Source: Nonomuraea helvata
GTDB taxonomy: Bacteria; Actinomycetota; Actinomycetes; Streptosporangiales; Streptosporangiaceae
Reading direction: 5' to 3'
Length of the DNA stretch: 64,000 bases
Assembly (NCBI RefSeq): GCF_039535785.1
Contig: NZ_BAAAXV010000009.1
Span: 1,178,001-1,242,000 of the forward strand
The number at the start of each line of letters is the position of its first letter. Within the stretch, counting starts at the first letter, position 1. The position numbers and the translations under genes are program-made. Below the pieces are notes generated by a model that was not told where the DNA came from, did not search any database, and was given only the letters and a program-made list of their open reading frames with translations. Shown here in pieces: positions 59,801 to 64,000 of this stretch.

Positions 59801-60452
59801 CGGCGGACCAGGACTCCAGCTGCCGGGCCAGGAAGCCGCAGATCAGCTGCTTGGCCGCCGCGATGATCTCCGGCGAGCCGTCGGGGTCGCGGCGGAAGGC
59901 CAGCTTCAGTACGGCGTCGCCCGCCTCGACCGCCACCAGCACGGCCAGGTCGAGCTCGGGGCTGTCGGCCAGCCCGAACTCCTTGAGCAGCAGCCCGCGC
60001 AGCCGTCCCGCGATCACCGTGTTGTTGTCGGAGTCGGAGTCGAGCAGGTTGAGGTCCACGACGTCGCCGAAGTGGAGGCTCTTGAAGCCTGGAACGGTCC
60101 TGTGCATGTCGACGTACTCGTCGATGATCGCGTCGATGGCCTCCCACCAGCCGCGATATTCCTCCGCCAGGAACCTGCGGTCCACCCTGCGGACGAACTC
60201 CTCGACGTTGCGCCGGGTGAGCTCCTGGGTGACGGCCCGCTTGTCGGGGAAGAACTGGTAGATCGACCCGATCGCCACGCCGGCCCGCTCGGCTATGCGG
60301 GTGGTGGACAGCGCGTCGTATCCGGTCTCGTCGAGCAGCTGCGCGCACGCGTCGAGCATCCGCTCCACGCGCCGTGCGCTGCGGCGCTGCGCCGGCTGCC
60401 GCCTGAGTGCCTTGGGCTGGGCGCAATCATCATCCATTTGCGGCGAGGACAC
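59769..60452 (-). CDS. TetR family transcriptional regulator
   Basis: A 227-residue regulator with N-terminal HTH (RRVERMLDACAQLLDETGYDALSTTRIAERAGVAIGSIYQFFPDK) and a C-terminal ligand domain of the TetR_C type. The start is uncertain: the frame is open to 60521 (overlapping the SDR gene by 40 bases); GTG 60452 behind GGGAG and ATG 60437 are alternatives. It lies just downstream of the SDR gene, which it may control. Confidence 0.85.
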   Translation of the reverse strand: MSSPQMDDDCAQPKALRRQPAQRRSARRVERMLDACAQLLDETGYDALSTTRIAERAGVAIGSIYQFFPDKRAVTQELTRRNVEEFVRRVDRRFLAEEYRGWWEAIDAIIDEYVDMHRTVPGFKSLHFGDVVDLNLLDSDSDNNTVIAGRLRGLLLKEFGLADSPELDLAVLVAVEAGDAVLKLAFRRDPDGSPEIIAAAKQLICGFLARQLESWSAASPARSVRLP

Positions 60453-60481
60453 GGATTCATCTTCTCCCTTGGGAACGATCC

Positions 60482-61327
60482 TTACCGCCGATTTCCTCGA
60501 TTTCTCATGATCCCGCTCCATCGCGCGAGTCCACGCATCGCGGCCGGCGAAACCCTGGACAGGGCATATCCGATTTGCCCTTCCAGGTTGACCGGCACAA
60601 CGGCCTGATTTCTGTGTACGGCCCGCAGAACGTGGGCGGCCACCCGCTCGGCCGGATACCCGCGCCGCGCCAGGTCCCGCACGGCCTGTTCGCGCACGTC
60701 AGGCCCCACGTACGTGGCGTTGCGCGCGATCGGCGTGGAGACGAACCCCGGGCAGACGGCGGTGACCCCGATCCCGTGCCCGGCCAGCTCGGCCCTGAGG
60801 CAGTCGCTGAGCATCTTCACGGCCGCCTTGGAGGTCGAGTACGCGGGCAGCAGCCGCGACGGCGCGAACGCGGCCAGGGAGGCGATGTTGACGATGTGAC
60901 CGCCCTCGCCGCGCTCGACCATGGCGGCGCCGAACAGCCGGCACCCGTGGATGACGCCCCACAGATTGACGTCGATGGTCCTGCGCCAGTCGTCCACCGT
61001 ATGATCAAGAAAAGGCCCGGCGACGGCGATCCCGGCATTGTTCACCACAATGTCCGGCACGCCATATTGAGAGATGATATTTCGCGAAAAATCTTCCATT
61101 TGAGCGGCGTCGGAGACGTCAACCTGCGCCGCGTGCCCCGTACCCCCGAGGTCCTTGGCAAGGGCGTCGGCGGCCCGCGACGCGGCGGCGGCGTCGATGT
61201 CCGCGCACACCACCTCGGCCCCATGGGCGGCGAACGCCCGCGCGGTCGCCAGCCCTATCCCGGACCCCGCCCCCGTGACGACCACCCGCCGCCCCTCGAA
61301 GACCGCACCTGGTTCCACGCGCCGCAT
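60482..61327 (-). CDS. SDR family oxidoreductase
   Basis: A 281-residue classical SDR: VVVTGAGSGIGLATARAF, NNAGIAVAG, the catalytic serine in NIASLAAF and YSTSKAAVK (YxxxK). The long C-terminal part (about 80 residues after the core) with LRAVHRNQAVVPVNLEGQIGYAL fits SDRs acting on lipids or bulky alcohols. It is upstream of the TetR gene on the same strand; the frames may overlap. Confidence 0.9.
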   Translation of the reverse strand: MRRVEPGAVFEGRRVVVTGAGSGIGLATARAFAAHGAEVVCADIDAAAASRAADALAKDLGGTGHAAQVDVSDAAQMEDFSRNIISQYGVPDIVVNNAGIAVAGPFLDHTVDDWRRTIDVNLWGVIHGCRLFGAAMVERGEGGHIVNIASLAAFAPSRLLPAYSTSKAAVKMLSDCLRAELAGHGIGVTAVCPGFVSTPIARNATYVGPDVREQAVRDLARRGYPAERVAAHVLRAVHRNQAVVPVNLEGQIGYALSRVSPAAMRGLARWSGIMRNRGNRR

Positions 61328-61369
61328 CTCGACCTCCTATTGGACGCCTCGTCCAGGAGCATAGATCGA

Positions 61370-62443
61370 TCAGGGCCGCGCGGCCAGCCCGGCGCAGGTA
61401 CGCAGCGCCTTCCAGTCCGTGATGGCCTGGGTGCGCGCGGGCCCCGTCATCGGAATGGGGATGCCTCCCTGGATGGTGGCCGGGGTCCAGCTGTCCTTCA
61501 GCACCTTCCGCCCGTTGATGGTCAGCGTCAGCACGCCGGTCCTGCCGGTGGTGCCGGGGGTGGAGTTGTAGAAGACGAAGTTGCCCATGCCGTAGTTGAC
61601 GTACGCGTTGTCGAGATATCCGGACCCGAGCAGGATGTGCGCGTGTCCGCCGACCACCACGTCGGCGCCCGCCTGGACCAGCTTGGGAGCCAGCGAGAGC
61701 TGTGCCTGGTTCGGGCACTTCTGCATCTCGGTGCCCCAGTGCAGGTGGACGATCACGGTGTCGGAGTTCTTGCGCGCCTGCCGTACGGCCCGCAGCAGGC
61801 CGGCCTCGTCCTTGGCGGAGGCGAGCCCGCCCTTGTCCGGGGTGGCCGTCCACGCCTGGATGAACTCCGCGTCGAGCACCTGAGTGGCCCCGATGATCGA
61901 CACCCTGTTGCCGTTCACGACCTTGCGGAACGGCTTGTACGCCTGCGCCGCGTCCTTCCCGATCCCCACCACGGGGAACTTGCTCGACCTGATGGCCGCC
62001 AGCGAGTCGGCCAGCCCGGTCTCCATGTAGTCCATGCCGTGGTTGTTCGCCATGGAGGCGACGTCGACCCCGGCCGCCTTCAGCGCGCCGAACGCGGTCG
62101 GCGGCGCCCTGAACGTGAACTGCTTCCCCGGCGCGGGCGTCCCCCCTGTGGTGATCGCCGTCTCGAGGTTCACCATGGCTAAGTCGGCCCTGCGCAGCAC
62201 GCTCGCGATCGGCCCGAGCGCCGTGGCCGGGCTGGCGAGGCGCGTCCGCAGCCCTCCCTCGAAGTGCACGTCCCCACCGAAGGAGATCGTGTACGGCCGC
62301 CGCTTCGGCTTCGGCTTCGGCGTCGGGGACACGGCCGCCTGCTCGTCCACCTGCTTGCTCTGCGGCTCCTTCTCGGGTGCCGAGGAGCAGGCCATCAGAG
62401 ACACGGCGACAGCGAACAACGGGAGGGCACGGGGGAATCTCAT
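61370..62443 (-). CDS. CapA family lipoprotein (poly-gamma-glutamate synthesis-like)
   Basis: A 357-residue secreted calcineurin-like protein. The signal (MRFPRALPLFAVAVSLMAC) ends in a lipobox, followed by a Pro/Lys linker and the CapA metallophosphatase fold: ISFGGDVHFEG, ANNHGMDYMETGL, VHLHWGTEMQ and VGGHAHILLG. CapA proteins act on cell-surface polymers. ATG 62443 gives the best signal; ATG 62473 is an alternative. Confidence 0.85.
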   Translation of the reverse strand: MRFPRALPLFAVAVSLMACSSAPEKEPQSKQVDEQAAVSPTPKPKPKRRPYTISFGGDVHFEGGLRTRLASPATALGPIASVLRRADLAMVNLETAITTGGTPAPGKQFTFRAPPTAFGALKAAGVDVASMANNHGMDYMETGLADSLAAIRSSKFPVVGIGKDAAQAYKPFRKVVNGNRVSIIGATQVLDAEFIQAWTATPDKGGLASAKDEAGLLRAVRQARKNSDTVIVHLHWGTEMQKCPNQAQLSLAPKLVQAGADVVVGGHAHILLGSGYLDNAYVNYGMGNFVFYNSTPGTTGRTGVLTLTINGRKVLKDSWTPATIQGGIPIPMTGPARTQAITDWKALRTCAGLAARP

Positions 62444-62519
62444 CTGCCGCCACTTCCGCTCGAATCCTGTCATTCAGGTCTCGAGCATCCCATGAAGGGG
62501 CGAACTACCGCTCAGGCGG

Positions 62520-63338
62520 TTACTTCTCCATCAATCTACGCATTGCATCCCGTGTGTGGTCGTCCATCGGCGTGTAGACGATGAGCCGGATCTCGAGGAC
62601 GGCCGTGAGACTGGTCGTCCTGAAGCGCAGCTCCCCCATCTCCACGTGCTTGAACGCCTTCTCCCTCGGCCCCGGCTCGGCCACGTCCTGCCTGGCCCAC
62701 ATCCGCGCGAACTCGGGGCTCTCGGAGGCGAGCCGGCGGACGAAGTCCTGCCAGCACGGGTCGTCCGCGTGACGGCTGTAGGCGCCCCTGAAGACCGCGA
62801 CGGCCCGCGAGAGCTCCTGGTCGCGGTTGAGCAGCCGGGTCGTGGGCTCGAGGTTCAGGCAGGTGTGCCAGAGCGAGTTCCGCTCGCCCTCGGGCGCGTT
62901 GACCAGCTCGGGCCAGAGCGTGGCGTACGCGGCGTTCCAGGCCAGGGCGTCGCACCGGCTGTTGGCCACGCACGCGGGCATGTCACCGAGCCGGTCGAGG
63001 ATCTCCTGCATCTCGGGCGTCACGTGGCCCGGGGCCTGGCCGATCGGCTCCGCGTGCCCGGCCAGCCGGTAGAGGTGCAGGCGCTCGGCGCTGTCGAGCC
63101 GGAGCGTGCGGGAGATGGCGTCCAGCACCTGGGTGCTCGCGTTGATCGGGCGGCCCTGCTCCAGCCACGTGTACCAGGTCACGCCCACGCCGGCGAGCTG
63201 GGCGACCTCCTCGCGCCGCAGGCCGGGAGTGCGCCTGCGCGGGCCCGGGGCGAAGTCGACCATCTCCGGCGTGATCCGCTCGCGACGGGTCCGCAGGAAA
63301 GCCGACAGATCGGTACGCCTTGCTTCTGTCACGCTCAT
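62520..63338 (-). CDS. XRE family regulator with MmyB-like ligand-binding domain
   Basis: A 272-residue regulator: LRREEVAQLAGVGVTWYTWLEQGRPINAS is the HTH, and the C-terminal 150 residues (DALAWNAAYATLWPEL, RLASESPEFARMWARQDV) form the MmyB-like domain that binds fatty acids in related proteins. It is divergent from an MFS exporter gene, with a repeat-rich region between, so it probably controls that exporter. Confidence 0.93.
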   Translation of the reverse strand: MSVTEARRTDLSAFLRTRRERITPEMVDFAPGPRRRTPGLRREEVAQLAGVGVTWYTWLEQGRPINASTQVLDAISRTLRLDSAERLHLYRLAGHAEPIGQAPGHVTPEMQEILDRLGDMPACVANSRCDALAWNAAYATLWPELVNAPEGERNSLWHTCLNLEPTTRLLNRDQELSRAVAVFRGAYSRHADDPCWQDFVRRLASESPEFARMWARQDVAEPGPREKAFKHVEMGELRFRTTSLTAVLEIRLIVYTPMDDHTRDAMRRLMEK

Positions 63339-63385
63339 ACCTCCACTATGGAGCGAAGCGGCAGCGCTTAACCAGTTACTGCCAA

Positions 63386-63416
63386 TACCAGTATAAAGGG
63401 GCTCTCGTTACTGGTA
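63386..63416. promoter_or_regulatory. inverted repeat operator between XRE and MFS genes
   Basis: TACCAGTA (63386-63393) and TACTGGTA (63409-63416) are perfect inverted arms; further half-sites CCAGT (63372) and TACTGG (63415) lie beside them. The spacer includes TATAAAG-like bases. Likely the XRE binding site between the two divergent promoters. Confidence 0.6.
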
Positions 63417-63441
63417 CTGGCTGCCCGGCAAACTGAACTAC

Positions 63442-64000
63442 ATGACCCAAACTGCCGCTATCACCCCTCCTGTGGAGACCAAGCCGCAGCGAGAGGCACG
63501 AGCCAGCGGCCTGCTCCTTGCGATCATCCTCGTGGGGCAGTTCCTGGCCATCCTGAACGTCAACATCGTCAACGTGGCCACCCCGACCATCGAGGCCGAC
63601 CTGCACTCCTCAGGCGCGGGGCTGCAGATGATCGTCGCCGGATACACCATTGTCTATGCCGTCTTACTGATCACCGGAGCCAGGGTCGGCGACCTGTTCG
63701 GCTACCGCAACGCGTTCCTGGGCGGGCTCACGCTGTTCACCCTCACCACGCTGGGCGCGGGCCTGGCGCCCTCCACCGGCTGGCTGGTCGCCTTCCGCCT
63801 GCTCCAGGGCTCCGGGGCGGCGTTGATGATGCCGCAGGTGCTGACCTTGATCCAGCGTAACTACCAGGGCGCGGCCAGGGGCCGGGCGATCGGCCTGTGG
63901 TCCCTGACGGTCAGCGGCGGCATCGTGATCGGCCAGGCGCTCGGCGGGATCCTGCTGGGCATGGGCGCGGGCTGGCGCATCGTGTTCCTGGTGCTGGTCC
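63442..64000 (+). CDS. MFS transporter, DHA2 (drug:H+ antiporter) type, 3' truncated
   Basis: The first 186 codons of a DHA2/EmrB-type exporter are in the window. After a hydrophilic start (MTQTAAITPPVETKPQRE) come helices with the conserved motifs LNVNIVNVATPTIEADL, GARVGDLFGYRNAFLGG (motif A) and RLLQGSGAALMMPQVL. Such proteins usually have 14 helices and expel drugs. The gene continues past the right edge. Confidence 0.92.
   Translation, partial: MTQTAAITPPVETKPQREARASGLLLAIILVGQFLAILNVNIVNVATPTIEADLHSSGAGLQMIVAGYTIVYAVLLITGARVGDLFGYRNAFLGGLTLFTLTTLGAGLAPSTGWLVAFRLLQGSGAALMMPQVLTLIQRNYQGAARGRAIGLWSLTVSGGIVIGQALGGILLGMGAGWRIVFLVLV

Overview
The window is chromosomal DNA of a high-GC, mycelial-type actinobacterium. 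GC-rich codon use, GTG and TTG starts, and Streptomyces-like gene order (Rex-hemACDB, the CcsB/ResB/CcdA/ResA cluster, bldC- and bldN-type regulators, dnaK-grpE-dnaJ-hspR) point to Streptomycetaceae or Streptosporangiaceae. Secreted LamG and beta-propeller proteins and overall protein texture fit something like Nonomuraea, but that genus call is inference. Almost all of the window is core chromosome. I see no phage, plasmid, IS element, CRISPR array, rRNA or tRNA.

Layout. 1-10.5 kb (minus strand): a menaquinone prenyl reductase-like flavoprotein followed by the complex I operon nuoA to nuoJ (nuoJ runs off the left edge), with a perfect Rex-type operator in front. 10.6-15.2 kb: menG, a secreted beta-propeller protein, a DUF4229 membrane protein, a BldC-like regulator, and a lethal-factor-like metalloprotease paired with a small acidic protein. 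15.2-19.8 kb: cytochrome c maturation (ResA, CcdA, ResB, CcsB) plus a histidine phosphatase. 19.8-24.4 kb: LysR/EamA divergent pair with an unannotated 36-codon ORF, hemL, a VapBC toxin-antitoxin pair and a degenerate Prim-Pol protein. 24.6-30.0 kb: rex-hemA-hemC-hemD-hemB, with a Rex operator at rex. 30.1-41.4 kb: glutaredoxin, a membrane/ABM-domain fusion, a BldN-like sigma factor with its RsbN-like partner, HAD phosphatase, ECF sigma factor plus LCP protein, lipid and SDR enzymes, ribosomal protein bS22, a BldC-like HTH protein, AcuC. 41.5-48.3 kb: two-component system with ABC exporter, facing a MacB-type tripartite exporter. 48.3-50.0 kb: proC and proline dehydrogenase. 50.5-50.9 kb: a frameshifted LamG remnant. 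51.0-57.7 kb: the HspR-controlled chaperone operon dnaK-grpE-dnaJ-hspR-clpB behind two HAIR elements. 57.8-64.0 kb: accessory genes (secreted protein, TPR-like protein, TetR/SDR, CapA-like lipoprotein, MmyB-type regulator, MFS exporter cut by the right edge).

The main theme is redox and respiration. Menaquinone tailoring, NADH:menaquinone oxidoreductase, c-type cytochrome assembly and the heme pathway lie together with the NADH/NAD+ sensor Rex. Rex-type operators sit in front of both the quinone/complex I operon and the rex-hem operon, so the sequence itself suggests one redox-controlled regulon. Developmental regulators (BldC-like, BldN/RsbN-like) are interleaved with it. I found no clearly unprecedented multi-gene system. 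The items most worth a second look are the metalloprotease/acidic-protein pair, the membrane/ABM fusion, the small ORF abutting the EamA gene, and several strong inverted repeats.
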